Below, piece after piece: positions 53,165 through 61,983 of a DNA stretch of 64,000 bases (positions within the stretch are counted from its first letter, which is position 1; each line of letters begins with the position of its first letter). The stretch is from Roseovarius azorensis. Its GTDB lineage: Bacteria > Pseudomonadota > Alphaproteobacteria > Rhodobacterales > Rhodobacteraceae. The translations under genes and the position numbers were made by a program. A model generated the notes under the pieces. That model saw nothing but the letters and a program-made list of their open reading frames with translations, did not search any database and had not been told where the DNA came from. The stretch covers positions 372,001 to 436,000 of the forward strand of contig NZ_FOAG01000002.1 of assembly GCF_900109455.1 (NCBI RefSeq), read 5' to 3'.

Positions 53165-54643
53165 ATGACCGGAACACCGCATTATCAACTCTACATAGAC
53201 GGCGCGCGTTGCGAAGGTGCGCAGGGTCAGGTGATGTCGTCCGAAAACCCCGCAACGGGCGAGGTCTGGGCGACGTTTGCCTGTGCCGCCGCAGAAGATG
53301 TGGACCGGGCAGTCGCCGCCGCCCGGCGTGCGCTGGAGGCGCCGGAATGGCGGGATCTGACCCAGACGCAGCGGGGCAGGCTGCTCTACCGGCTTGCCGA
53401 TCTGGTGGAGGAGAATGCGCAGCATCTCGGGCGGATCGAGACCACCGACAGTGGCAAACTGCTGACCGAAACCGTCAGCCAGACCGCCTATGTGGCCGAT
53501 TACTATCGTTACTATGCCGGTCTGGCCGACAAGATCGAGGGGGCAGTGCTGCCCATCGACAAGCCTGACATGCACGTCTTTACCAGGCGTGAACCGATCG
53601 GCGCGGTCGCCGCCGTGGTGCCGTGGAATGCGCAGATGTTCCTGACCGCGACCAAACTGGGCCCGGCGTTGGCCGCAGGGTGCGCCGTCGTGCTCAAGGC
53701 GTCGGAGATTGCCCCGGCACCGATGCTTGAATTTGCACGGCTGATCGAAGAGGCTGGTTTTCCTCCCGGTGTCGTGTCGATCATCACCGGGGATGCCGCG
53801 AACTGCGCCATCCCGCTGACCCGGCACCCGGACGTGGATCGCATCGCCTTTACCGGAGGCCCCGAAACAGCGCGGCACGTGATCCGCAACTCGGCCGAGA
53901 ATTTCGCGGTCACCACGCTTGAGCTTGGCGGGAAGTCCCCGATCCTCGTCTTCGAAGACGCCGATCTGGATGGGGCGGCCAACGGGCTGATTGCTGGCAA
54001 CTTTGGCGCTTCCGGGCAAAGCTGTGTCGCGGGGTCGCGCGGGCTGGTGCAGCGTCCGGTGTTCGACGAGATCATCGGGCGGATAGAGGAAAAGTCAAAA
54101 GGTATCATCGTGGGTGATCCGCTTGATCCTGCCAGTCATCTGGGACCGCTTTGCACCGCCGCGCAGATCGAGAGGATCAGGCAAACCCTTGCGCGTGCCG
54201 AGCAGCAAGGGGCCAGGATCCGCTTTGGCGGCAAGGCGATAAACCGAGCAGGCAACTTCATGATGCCCACGCTGGTCGACTGCCCGACGCCCGAAATCGC
54301 GACGCTTTCGACCGAGATGTTCGGCCCGGTGATGTCGCTGCTGCCCTTCGATACCGAGGAAGAGGCGATCGCATTGGCCAATTCGACGGAATACGGGCTG
54401 GGATCGGGTGTGTTTACCAGCGATCTTGCCCGCGCACATCGCGTGTCGAACCGTATGAGGGCGGGAATCTGCTGGGTGAACACATATCGGGCGATCTCGC
54501 CCATTGCGCCGTTTGGCGGTTTCAATGCCTCGGGCTACGGGCGCGAGGCGGGGCTGGACGCGGTGCAGGATTACACGCGGACCCGAACCACATGGATCAA
54601 CATGTCGGACAAACCGATGGCCAACCCCTTTGTCATGCGGTAA
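53165..54643 (+). CDS. Aldehyde dehydrogenase
   Basis: 492 aa, NAD(P)-dependent oxidation of an aldehyde to the acid. Catalytic Cys in GASGQSCVAGSR and general-base Glu in LELGGKSPI; the NAD loop is FTGGPET. ATG 53165 is preferred because GAGG lies six bases upstream, although ATG 53153 overlaps the LLM stop. Last gene of the plus-strand operon. It fits oxidation of a semialdehyde-type product made upstream. Confidence 0.92.
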   Translation: MTGTPHYQLYIDGARCEGAQGQVMSSENPATGEVWATFACAAAEDVDRAVAAARRALEAPEWRDLTQTQRGRLLYRLADLVEENAQHLGRIETTDSGKLLTETVSQTAYVADYYRYYAGLADKIEGAVLPIDKPDMHVFTRREPIGAVAAVVPWNAQMFLTATKLGPALAAGCAVVLKASEIAPAPMLEFARLIEEAGFPPGVVSIITGDAANCAIPLTRHPDVDRIAFTGGPETARHVIRNSAENFAVTTLELGGKSPILVFEDADLDGAANGLIAGNFGASGQSCVAGSRGLVQRPVFDEIIGRIEEKSKGIIVGDPLDPASHLGPLCTAAQIERIRQTLARAEQQGARIRFGGKAINRAGNFMMPTLVDCPTPEIATLSTEMFGPVMSLLPFDTEEEAIALANSTEYGLGSGVFTSDLARAHRVSNRMRAGICWVNTYRAISPIAPFGGFNASGYGREAGLDAVQDYTRTRTTWINMSDKPMANPFVMR

Positions 54644-54703
54644 CCGGAGGGGCTGTCATGGTTCTGACATCAAGCAGCAGAGGCCGAAAGTGGCAGGCAC
54701 CCC

Positions 54704-56803
54704 TCATGCACCCAGTTTCCGGCACAGGTAATTCTCCAGCAGGCGCGAGATGTCATTGTCAAAGCCGTTCCATGGCAGGCTGCCGCAAAAGGTGATGGAA
54801 CCCACCGCAAACACCGATCCGCCCCCCGGCAGGTCGAAACAGATCATGTCCGCGTGTTTCGCCTCTTCCTCGGGGACGCCTGTCAGGTTTGTCAGGTGTG
54901 TCAGCTGTTCCTCGGGAACCAGCATGAAATCCTTGTTGTCGCCGGCCGAACGTGCCAGCAGCACATGGTTCTGTGGCGAGCCGATGCGCTGATCGACGTG
55001 ATCCAGTTCGAATCCCGCCGCGCCGTTGCCGCTGAACCCGTAATTGCCAAAGAGATCCTCGGCGACACCCTCGAACAGCCAGTCGAATGCCGGATCGTGG
55101 CAGACGCGCTGATAGGGTGCGCCGTGGAATTCGCCTTGCGCGGCAAAGCCTATCCCGACAAGGGCCTGCGGGGCCCGTCCGCTGCGCCTCCAGAGGCCGC
55201 CATAGGTGCCGTCGAAGGCGTTGTAATATTCACCCGGCTCTGCCGCCCAGGCGCGGATGCCATCCTCGGCGCGGCGAATTTCGAGCAGGCTGTCGTTCTC
55301 GGCATGGCGTGCGATGCGCCAGTAGAATCCGTTGCCCCCAAGGTAGAGCAGATTGCCGCCAGCATCCCGATAGTCGCGCAGCGCGTCCAGAGTTTCGGCG
55401 GTGTGATATTCGGGGTGGGTCGTGGTGGTGACCGCCTTGTAGCCCGCCAGCACGCCCGCGCCTTCGGCATGCAACTCGTGATCGGTGATGATATCATAAC
55501 CGATGTCCTTGGCGTGCAGCCAACTGATCAGATGGCTGTCGGCCGGGAAATGCCGCAACCCGGAACAGGTGGTCGCTCCGAAGGTCAGAAAGCCGGGTCG
55601 AAAATTGAATAGCGGTCTGCGATGGGAAGCGTGACAGATACCCGACCCGTCGGAGTGGGTGTTATAGGTGGAAAGGCCGTAATCTGGATATTCCGCAGGG
55701 TTATGGGGATATGCCCCCCAATCCTGCATGCGCCCCTGCCACGAGGGATCGTAATCGGGGCGGGCGTGGTTGCCGTAGACCACATAGGTAAAGGTCGGGA
55801 TCAGCACGCAGAGATCCGCGCGCCGCAGGCCCTTGGGAGGACAGATGTAAAACGGCATTTCATCGCTGCCGTCATCCGCTTCGATATGCATGACATAGAC
55901 GCCGGAGGGCATATCTGCGGGTACGGTCAGGGTAAAATCCGTTTGCCAGCCGAAATCATAGATATCGTCCTCATGAAAATGGATGGCGCCATAATGCGCG
56001 GGCTTGTGCCGCCAGCACATCTCGGAGGCGTCCCAGAGCGAGCCGGTCATGGCGCGGGTGGGAAAATTGACGAGGTGCAGAGCCGGTCCTGTCAGAGCAG
56101 GCACATGGCAAAGCGGGATGGAGGCCGAGAGATCCCATGCAGCAAGTGCGCCGTTCGTTCCGGTGATGGCCGGGGCCTCTATCTTGCCGTTGAAGAAATC
56201 CGTCACTGCGTTTCCGGTCAGACGTGCCGCAAGGCTGACGGAGGCGGTGATGTCGACGCGCGGCAACTTACCCGCTGCGTCATGTGTTTGGCGGCTATGG
56301 TGCCCAAGTGTCGTCTGGGCTAGGGTTACCCGGTCGTCTTTCAGACCGGCTTCGATGTGCGTCCAGCGATGCATCGGTAGCGGTTTGTCCATCGTCAATC
56401 TTGCATCAGCGACCGCCACGAAAAGACAGCCATCTGCGTTCAGGCCCAGAGTTAACGGCCCGCAGGACAAAACCGCCTGATCACGGCCATTGAGATGCGT
56501 GGGCAGGATGGTCGCGCTCAGCGTGATCGCTTCTTTTGCGGCCAGCGTGAGAGGTTCGTGCGTGATCCCATAAGAGCCGGGATGGAACGGCTGATGCCGG
56601 GCAGGCAGGTCGCGCGGGGCGAACCATGCGCTTGCGTCTTCTTCGGCGATGCCCGTGCCCGTCGGGTTCGGGTCGGCGCAGATCGACCGTGTCAGCCGGG
56701 CGCGGAAACTGCCGCCAAGCGTCGACGACACCTTGAAGGCGATTGTCTCACCCGGTCGCGCCGACAGGCGGTCGGTATAGCCGGTCAGGGGGGGCTCTTT
56801 CAT
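54704..56803 (-). CDS. N,N-dimethylformamidase large-subunit-like amidohydrolase
   Basis: 699 aa, about the length of the DMFase beta chain. N-terminal ~220 residues look like a LamG/jelly-roll domain; the catalytic part follows from ~330. In the known enzyme, mononuclear iron is held by two Tyr and one Glu; here Tyr340 (TYVVYGN), Tyr380 (STYNTHSDGSG) and Glu465 (THPEYHT) have matching spacing. The reaction would be hydrolysis of an amide, likely N-formyl or N-alkylformamide. The small DmfA1-type subunit is not seen. ATG 56803 follows dctM by 4 bp, so it is the last gene of the TRAP operon. Confidence 0.82.
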   Translation of the reverse strand: MKEPPLTGYTDRLSARPGETIAFKVSSTLGGSFRARLTRSICADPNPTGTGIAEEDASAWFAPRDLPARHQPFHPGSYGITHEPLTLAAKEAITLSATILPTHLNGRDQAVLSCGPLTLGLNADGCLFVAVADARLTMDKPLPMHRWTHIEAGLKDDRVTLAQTTLGHHSRQTHDAAGKLPRVDITASVSLAARLTGNAVTDFFNGKIEAPAITGTNGALAAWDLSASIPLCHVPALTGPALHLVNFPTRAMTGSLWDASEMCWRHKPAHYGAIHFHEDDIYDFGWQTDFTLTVPADMPSGVYVMHIEADDGSDEMPFYICPPKGLRRADLCVLIPTFTYVVYGNHARPDYDPSWQGRMQDWGAYPHNPAEYPDYGLSTYNTHSDGSGICHASHRRPLFNFRPGFLTFGATTCSGLRHFPADSHLISWLHAKDIGYDIITDHELHAEGAGVLAGYKAVTTTTHPEYHTAETLDALRDYRDAGGNLLYLGGNGFYWRIARHAENDSLLEIRRAEDGIRAWAAEPGEYYNAFDGTYGGLWRRSGRAPQALVGIGFAAQGEFHGAPYQRVCHDPAFDWLFEGVAEDLFGNYGFSGNGAAGFELDHVDQRIGSPQNHVLLARSAGDNKDFMLVPEEQLTHLTNLTGVPEEEAKHADMICFDLPGGGSVFAVGSITFCGSLPWNGFDNDISRLLENYLCRKLGA

Positions 56804-56807
56804 TCGG

Positions 56808-58103
56808 CTACCTCAGTTGCGGACCATAAACGAGATCGGGCAGCCAGGTCACCCAGCCGGAGAAGAAGACGAGAAGCAGAAGCATCAGTATGTAAGGGAT
56901 GAGCAGGGGCAGAACCCCGACCGAAATATCCTCGATGGTGATCTTGCTGATCCGCGCGGCAACAAACAGGTTCACGCCGATGGGTGGCGTCAGAAAGCCG
57001 ATCTCGCAGGTCATCACGGTGAAGATGCCGAACACCACCGGGTCGATGCCAAGGTTTGTCACCAGCGGAAAGAATACGGCGGTAAAGATGATGATCTGCG
57101 GGATGCTTTCGAGCCACATGCCGACAACGATGTAGAACACCCCGATCAAGAGCATGATGAGCCAGGGATAGGCCACCAGCCCCTGGAACAGGTCGAGAAT
57201 CCCGCTGGGAATGTCGAAGATCGTCACCAGTTGACCGAACGCCTTGGTTGATCCGAGGATGAACAGCACCGAGCCGATGACAATGGCGGTAAACTTGAAC
57301 GCCTGCAGTAATTTCGCCCAAGTCAGCCCTTTGTAGATGAACAAACCCACAAACAGGCCGTAGGCCACTGCGACCGCTGCCGCCTCGGATGGGGTGAAGA
57401 TGCCTGCGTAGATGCCGCCCAGGATCAGGATGGGTGCAAAGATTGCCCATTTTCCGTCCCACATGGCCCAGAGCAGCGGACCCCAGTGAAACCGCTCGCC
57501 GGTACCGCCATAATTATTCTTCCACGAGATCACGAAAACCACGACCATCAGCATCAACCCCAGAAGGATACCGGGCACGATACCTGCCAGAAACAGGCGC
57601 GGGATCGAGACATCGGTAACCAGCGCAAAGATAATCAGGAGGTTCGAGGGCGGGATCATGCTACCCAACGCCCCGGCCGAGGCCGCGATTGCCCCAGCAA
57701 AGCGCGAGCGGTAGCCCTCTCGCTGCATGGCGGGGATAGTGATGGAGCCGATGGCGGCTGTCGTAGCCGGGCCAGAACCCGACAGCGCGGCAAAGAACAT
57801 GCAGGCGACCACGGTCACAAGCCCCATCCCGCCCTTGTAGGTGCCGACAAGGCGTTGCGCGATGGCTACCAGCTTTTCGGACATGCCGCCCTGTTCCATC
57901 AACTGTCCCGCCAGAATGAACAGCGGGATCGTCACCAGCGGGAATGGTTCGAACGCCGTCCAGGCCGCCTGCGCCATCAGTGTCAGTGGAATATCGGCGA
58001 TCAGCAACCCGGCGACCGTAGCCAGACCGGCGGCAAAGGGAATTGGCACGCCGATTGCCATTGCAAGGACAAAGGCGGCGGCCATGACAAGGGGGCCGTT
58101 CAT
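56808..58103 (-). CDS. dctM: TRAP transporter large permease
   Basis: 431 aa with about 12 membrane spans. Moves substrate with sodium across the inner membrane. SGSGPATTAAIGSITIPAM, SMIPPSNLLIIFALV and a final LTPPIGVNLFVAARISK are typical DctM signatures. Its ATG overlaps the dctQ stop by 4 bp. Together with dctP and dctQ it should import the nitrogen compound handled by the amidohydrolase. Confidence 0.95.
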   Translation of the reverse strand: MNGPLVMAAAFVLAMAIGVPIPFAAGLATVAGLLIADIPLTLMAQAAWTAFEPFPLVTIPLFILAGQLMEQGGMSEKLVAIAQRLVGTYKGGMGLVTVVACMFFAALSGSGPATTAAIGSITIPAMQREGYRSRFAGAIAASAGALGSMIPPSNLLIIFALVTDVSIPRLFLAGIVPGILLGLMLMVVVFVISWKNNYGGTGERFHWGPLLWAMWDGKWAIFAPILILGGIYAGIFTPSEAAAVAVAYGLFVGLFIYKGLTWAKLLQAFKFTAIVIGSVLFILGSTKAFGQLVTIFDIPSGILDLFQGLVAYPWLIMLLIGVFYIVVGMWLESIPQIIIFTAVFFPLVTNLGIDPVVFGIFTVMTCEIGFLTPPIGVNLFVAARISKITIEDISVGVLPLLIPYILMLLLLVFFSGWVTWLPDLVYGPQLR

Positions 58104-58582
58104 AGCGGCAGATCCTTCCAGCCGTCACGGCCCCAACGCCAATAGACCTGCAGTATGCGAAACAGCATCAGGGTAAAGGCCATGGGAATGATCATCTGAA
58201 CCCACCGCTGCTCTATGCCCAGACCGGGGGTCATGTAGGTGACGTTGAACAGCAGTTGCGTGTAGATCGTGGTCTGCACGATCATGAAGATGACGAACCC
58301 GGCCCAGAGAACATCCGCCAGAATCACCGCGCCGACCTGCAGGGCACGCGGCAGGCGGCTGAGTAACAGGGTAATGCGGATGTGCGCCCGTTCGCGCACC
58401 GCCATCGTTGCCCCCAGATAGACCGCAAAGATCATGCCGTAGACTGCGGTCTCTTCGGCCCAGGCCGCCGCAGTGGAAAAGAAGTAGCGCAGGATGACCT
58501 GCAGGAGGACAGAACCGACCACCACCACGAGGCAGAAGGTGCAGATCACCTCTTCGAAATATCTGTCGATTCTGGACAGCAT
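58100..58582 (-). CDS. dctQ: TRAP transporter small permease
   Basis: 160 aa with four membrane segments (LVVVVGSVLLQVILRYFF, AVYGMIFAVYLGATMAV and two later). The AWAEETAVYG stretch is the usual DctQ signature. It lies between dctP and dctM and overlaps dctM. Confidence 0.92.
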   Translation of the reverse strand: MLSRIDRYFEEVICTFCLVVVVGSVLLQVILRYFFSTAAAWAEETAVYGMIFAVYLGATMAVRERAHIRITLLLSRLPRALQVGAVILADVLWAGFVIFMIVQTTIYTQLLFNVTYMTPGLGIEQRWVQMIIPMAFTLMLFRILQVYWRWGRDGWKDLPL

Positions 58583-58649
58583 AACCCTGCCTCCGCCCGG
58601 AAGGTGCCAAGGGGCGCGGGGGCAATGCCCCCATGCGCCGTTTCAGATG

Positions 58650-59648
58650 TTATTCCGCTTCTGCGCGGATTGCTTCGACCAGAGCGATGAAGTCCTCACC
58701 CTTGTCGGCGGCATAACGGTCCTGCACCCGCAGGCCTGCCTCGATGAACCCGGAGCGATCGAATTCGGCCGTTTGCATGCCGCCCTCGCCGGTCAGGAAA
58801 GCGCGGATGTCGTCGATCTGCTTTTCCATCTCCTCGCGGTGGTACACGCCCGCCTCTGCGGCGGCCCGCATGACGGCATCGCGCTGCGCGTCGCTCAGCT
58901 TGTTCATCACGCGATCGCTGGCAAACAGTGGCGAGAAATAGGTGAAATGTTCAAGCGCCGTGAAATAGGGCATGATTTCATAGAATTTCTGCGACTGGAT
59001 GAAGGAGGTGCCATTGTCGGCCCCCTCGACTGTTCCAGTTTGCAGCGCAGTGGGCGTATCCGCCCAGGGCAGAGGAATGGGAGCCGCACCAAATTCCGTA
59101 TAGGTGTCGATCATCACCTGGTTCTTGGGCACCCGGACCTTCAACCCCTTCATGTCCTCGACCGAGGTGATCGGATTTCTGGAGTTGTAGAAATCGCGAT
59201 CCCCCACAAAGCCGTAGGTCAGCAGATGTACGCCCGTGGCGGCCTGAAGCTGTGCCGCGAAATCGCGTCCGACCTCGCCTTCGAGCACGCGGTAGGCGTG
59301 ATCCTTGTTCTGGAAGATATAGGGCAGCACGAATGCGTCCATCAGCGGGAAATGCGGTGAGATGTTGTTGCCGGTGATGACGAACATGTCGACGGTGCCC
59401 AGTTGCATCGCCTTGAATGCCTCGTCCTCGCCCATCAGCTGGCCGCAGCAGCGGACCTTCACGTCGATGCTGCCGCCGCTATATTCCTCGACCAGTTCCT
59501 CGAACTTGTCGGCGAGCACGGCATAGGTGCTGGTTTCGGCGGCTGCATAGCCCAGGTTGATGGTGACATCCTGCGCCGATGCAGCCCCGGCGATGAGCGA
59601 AAGGGTCGCAAAGGACCCTGCGAAAAGGCGCATTGATGAATGTAACAT
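58650..59648 (-). CDS. dctP: TRAP transporter substrate-binding protein
   Basis: 332 aa, exported to the periplasm (signal ending AGAASA). The hallmark Arg that binds a carboxylate lies in KGLKVRVPKN, and WADTPTALQTGTVEGADNG is the pocket loop. A carboxylated ligand is therefore likely. A Cys pair (VRCCGQLMG) is unusual. First gene of the operon dctP-dctQ-dctM-dmf; AGGGAGCAATC precedes the ATG at 59648. A divergent LysR gene sits 110 bp away. Confidence 0.93.
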   Translation of the reverse strand: MLHSSMRLFAGSFATLSLIAGAASAQDVTINLGYAAAETSTYAVLADKFEELVEEYSGGSIDVKVRCCGQLMGEDEAFKAMQLGTVDMFVITGNNISPHFPLMDAFVLPYIFQNKDHAYRVLEGEVGRDFAAQLQAATGVHLLTYGFVGDRDFYNSRNPITSVEDMKGLKVRVPKNQVMIDTYTEFGAAPIPLPWADTPTALQTGTVEGADNGTSFIQSQKFYEIMPYFTALEHFTYFSPLFASDRVMNKLSDAQRDAVMRAAAEAGVYHREEMEKQIDDIRAFLTGEGGMQTAEFDRSGFIEAGLRVQDRYAADKGEDFIALVEAIRAEAE

Positions 59649-59705
59649 GATTGCTCCCTGTTGGATTACGGATTTGTTGTTTTTGTGAAATCAGGGTAGC
59701 CGCAC

Positions 59706-59733
59706 ATTATCTGCAAGTATAATATCAATTGAT
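59706..59733. promoter_or_regulatory. Palindromic sites between dctP and its LysR regulator
   Basis: ATTAT (59706-59710) and ATAAT (59719-59723) flank eight bases, and ATCAATTGAT (59724-59733) is a perfect 10-bp palindrome. Both lie in the AT-rich divergent region and are candidate LysR boxes. Confidence 0.55.
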
Positions 59734-59758
59734 TAGTTTTTGATGCATAATAGGTATC

Positions 59759-60649
59759 ATGAAAATCGGCCTGCGCCATATCCGCTATTTTCTGGTCCTT
59801 GCCGATGACCTGAATTTTCGCCGTGCCTCCGAGCATCTTCATATTTCACAGCCGGCGCTCACGCGCACGATCCAGCATCTCGAAGCGGAGTTGAAGGTTC
59901 TGCTGTTCGAGCGCTCGCAGAACTTTGTCCGCCTGACCGACGCGGGCCGGGCCTTTCAGGAAGGGGGGCGGCGGGTACTTAACGGTATGGAGGCCACCAT
60001 TGATCTCACCCGCCGCGTCAGTATCGGAGAGGCCGGAGCGCTGCGCGTCGGATATACCGATTTCGCTATCGCCGGGGCGCTGCCGGAACTGCTCAAGCAG
60101 TTTCATCAAAAGCATCCCGGGATCACCGTCCGACCGCATCACGGGGTTACCGCAACGCAGCTCGAGGAGTTGCAGGATGACAAGCTGGACATCGGGTTTA
60201 TCACGGGTCCGGTTCGCCATCCGGGTTTTCAGAGTCGGGTGGTGCAGAATGACCGCCCGATCTGCATCGTGCCCGAGGGGCATCATCTGGCCATGCGCAG
60301 GTCTGTTACACTCGCGGATCTGGCAGAGGAGGATTTCGTCCACGGCCCGGCGGAGGCCTGGGCACACTTTTACGACTATCTCTTTCCACTTTGCCGCCGA
60401 GCGGGCTTTCAGCCGCGCATCGTGCAGGAAGCGTTCAATTCGGTGGGCATCCTTGGTCTTGTGTCCTGCGGCATGGGCATCACCATACTGACCGAAAGCA
60501 TCTACGACTTTGCGACTGGCGGATTGGTGCCGTTGCCCATCAGCGACATTTCAGAGGTGATGGTCACCGAGGCGGTGTGGCTGTCCGACAATCTGCGCCT
60601 GCCGACACAGCAGTTCGTTGACTTTCTGGCACAGCAGGACATCGGTTGA
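59759..60649 (+). CDS. LysR-family regulator of the TRAP operon (predicted)
   Basis: 296 aa. HTH in LNFRRASEHLHISQPALTRTIQHLEAELK, effector domain from ~90. Divergent from dctP, so control of the TRAP-amidohydrolase operon is the simplest reading. AT-rich upstream DNA carries two palindromes. It differs in sequence from the GcvA-like LysR at the other end of the locus, so the two operons may answer to different signals. Confidence 0.87.
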   Translation: MKIGLRHIRYFLVLADDLNFRRASEHLHISQPALTRTIQHLEAELKVLLFERSQNFVRLTDAGRAFQEGGRRVLNGMEATIDLTRRVSIGEAGALRVGYTDFAIAGALPELLKQFHQKHPGITVRPHHGVTATQLEELQDDKLDIGFITGPVRHPGFQSRVVQNDRPICIVPEGHHLAMRRSVTLADLAEEDFVHGPAEAWAHFYDYLFPLCRRAGFQPRIVQEAFNSVGILGLVSCGMGITILTESIYDFATGGLVPLPISDISEVMVTEAVWLSDNLRLPTQQFVDFLAQQDIG

Positions 60650-60818
60650 ATCGATGAAACCGCGCACGGCAAGGTGGATGCACCGGACGCGGACACCAAC
60701 TGGATCGGCGTGATCCGTTCGGTGACCGAGATCGGAACGGCAGAGCAATCGGCTTACGTGGGCAGGCTGCTCATGATGGTCGCACGGCTGACGCATGATT
60801 TCGAGGTTGCTTCGGCTA

Positions 60819-60977
60819 TTACGCGGCCTCCGGCCGCGCGCCTGGCATCCGTCCCAATGCATCGAGGAAGAACGGGCGGAATCCCTTCGGGTGCTCGCTC
60901 ATCGGGAAGTGGCCCAGTTCCTCCATCACCGCGAGCGTCGCACCGGGGATCGCAGCGGCGGTCCGTCTGGCGCTCAA
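60819..60977 (-). pseudogene. C-terminal remnant of an alpha/beta hydrolase
   Basis: On the minus strand 52 codons from 60977 to the TAA at 60819 read LSARRTAAAIPGATLAVM ... EELGHFPMSEHPKGFRPFF ... DALGRM, the typical C-terminus of an alpha/beta hydrolase with the catalytic His in ELGHFPM. No domain precedes it: in that frame TGA stops just upstream. A start codon ATG 60993 with GGAGGAGAGACA is in a different frame, so the gene looks internally deleted. Family assignment is firm, function is gone. Confidence 0.7.
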
Positions 60978-61005
60978 GTGTAGCGGTTGTCATTGTCTCT
61001 CCTCC

Positions 61006-61275
61006 TCACTCTGCCGCGACCCGTGTGTCGGATGCGGTCTTGCGTTCTCTGGCGATGGCCTGCACCATGCGCTCTGACAATTGTTTGTGCTGGATGACGA
61101 ACAGCCCCTCATCCTCGTTCGTGCTCCCGACAAGATCGGGTTGACGCCCAATGCCCCGGCATCCTCATCCGAACCGTGGATCCATTGGGTCGCGCCACGG
61201 CAGATGTCGTTCCACCTGGCACGCGCCCCTACCCTCACAGCGCGTGTCGGTGATATATTCCGAACCGGCTGCCCA
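61006..61275 (-). pseudogene. Frameshifted tail of a Rieske ring-hydroxylating oxygenase alpha subunit
   Basis: Reading the minus strand in pieces gives EYITDTR, then WNDICRGATQWIHGSDEDAGALGVNPILSG, then STNEDEGLFVIQHKQLSERMV ... to a TGA at 61006-61008. This is the usual end of aromatic ring-hydroxylating dioxygenase alpha subunits. A single missing base near 61124-61128 joins the last two pieces, and another shift lies to their left. The N-terminal Rieske and iron sites are lost. The next gene begins 13 bp after its stop, so a dioxygenase-hydrolase operon once stood here. Confidence 0.65.
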
Positions 61276-61294
61276 TCCCGGTAATCAAGCGATA

Positions 61295-61322
61295 CGCCGG
61301 TCCACCAGGCGGTGGACCGGCG
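61295..61322 (-). terminator. Perfect 12-bp hairpin behind the secreted-protein gene
   Basis: CGCCGGTCCACC (61295-61306) pairs with GGTGGACCGGCG (61311-61322) over a four-base loop. It follows the minus-strand gene ending at 61334. There is no T-run, so termination is likely but not certain. Confidence 0.6.
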
Positions 61323-61333
61323 CGTCGTGTCGG

Positions 61334-61861
61334 TTATTCTTCTTCGATGCGCTCGACAATTGCCGTGGCATAGGCATTGACGAGGGCGTTGTAGAAATCG
61401 TCCTGCGAAGGCGGCACGATGATCCAGCCTTCCGGGGCGTCGGTCTCGCCGGTGACGGCAGACATTCGCAAGACATAGCTGCCGATCACGTCGTCTGGCG
61501 TGCTTGCCTCCGAGTTGGCTGCGGTGTCTTCGTTGGGCCCTGTATAAGTGGTCACCGTGCCCTCAAGCTGATTGAATTCGCCCGATTCCGGCAGAACCGT
61601 ATTGCCGTTGATGGCAACCTTGTTGATCTCTACGGAGATCTGCGGCGCCTTGGCGGTATCGTCAACCGTCACCTGCGATGCGATGGCCTTGGTTATGTCA
61701 TCTGCCAGTGTCGGCCAATATTCGAGGACATTGTTGTCCTCGTAGGCGCTGAGGTCAGCATTGACCGCGACGCCGGACAGGGTTTTCTCCATTGCGGCGA
61801 GCGGGCCGCCGACAGCCAGCGCGATGCCAGTCAAAAGTGCCGTGGTCCAGAGAAGTTTCAT
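61334..61861 (-). CDS. Secreted protein of unknown function
   Basis: 175 aa from ATG 61861, fixed by AAAAGGAGA upstream. Signal peptide MKLLWTTALLTGIALAVGGPLAA, then an acidic mature part (LSAYEDNNVLEYWPTLADD, VPPSQDDFYNALVNAYATAIVERIEEE). No family recognised. A GGAAC-N16-CGTT promoter lies ~100 bp upstream, so general stress control is expected. A 304-bp stretch upstream (61862-62165) shows no other gene. Confidence 0.65.
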   Translation of the reverse strand: MKLLWTTALLTGIALAVGGPLAAMEKTLSGVAVNADLSAYEDNNVLEYWPTLADDITKAIASQVTVDDTAKAPQISVEINKVAINGNTVLPESGEFNQLEGTVTTYTGPNEDTAANSEASTPDDVIGSYVLRMSAVTGETDAPEGWIIVPPSQDDFYNALVNAYATAIVERIEEE

Positions 61862-61958
61862 TTTCAGTCTCCTTTTATTGATCCTCGTCGAAAAGGCGCT
61901 GTGCGGTGACTGCTCAGCGATCTGTACCGCGCCCGTCTTCGAGGTGATATGCAGGGTG

Positions 61959-61983
61959 AACGTGCCCGGAGCAGTTTGGTTCC
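61959..61983 (-). promoter_or_regulatory. EcfG-type stress promoter of the secreted-protein gene
   Basis: On the minus strand GGAAC (61983-61979), 16 bases, then CGTT (61962-61959). This matches the alphaproteobacterial general-stress sigma EcfG consensus GGAAC-N16/17-CGTT. The start codon is 98 bases downstream. Confidence 0.75.

Noticed and set aside
60754..60993. 79-codon frame with a good ribosome site (start at 60993)
   Set aside because: After the first ~10 codons it runs out of frame with the hydrolase tail it overlaps, so it is the leftover start of a broken gene, not a working one.
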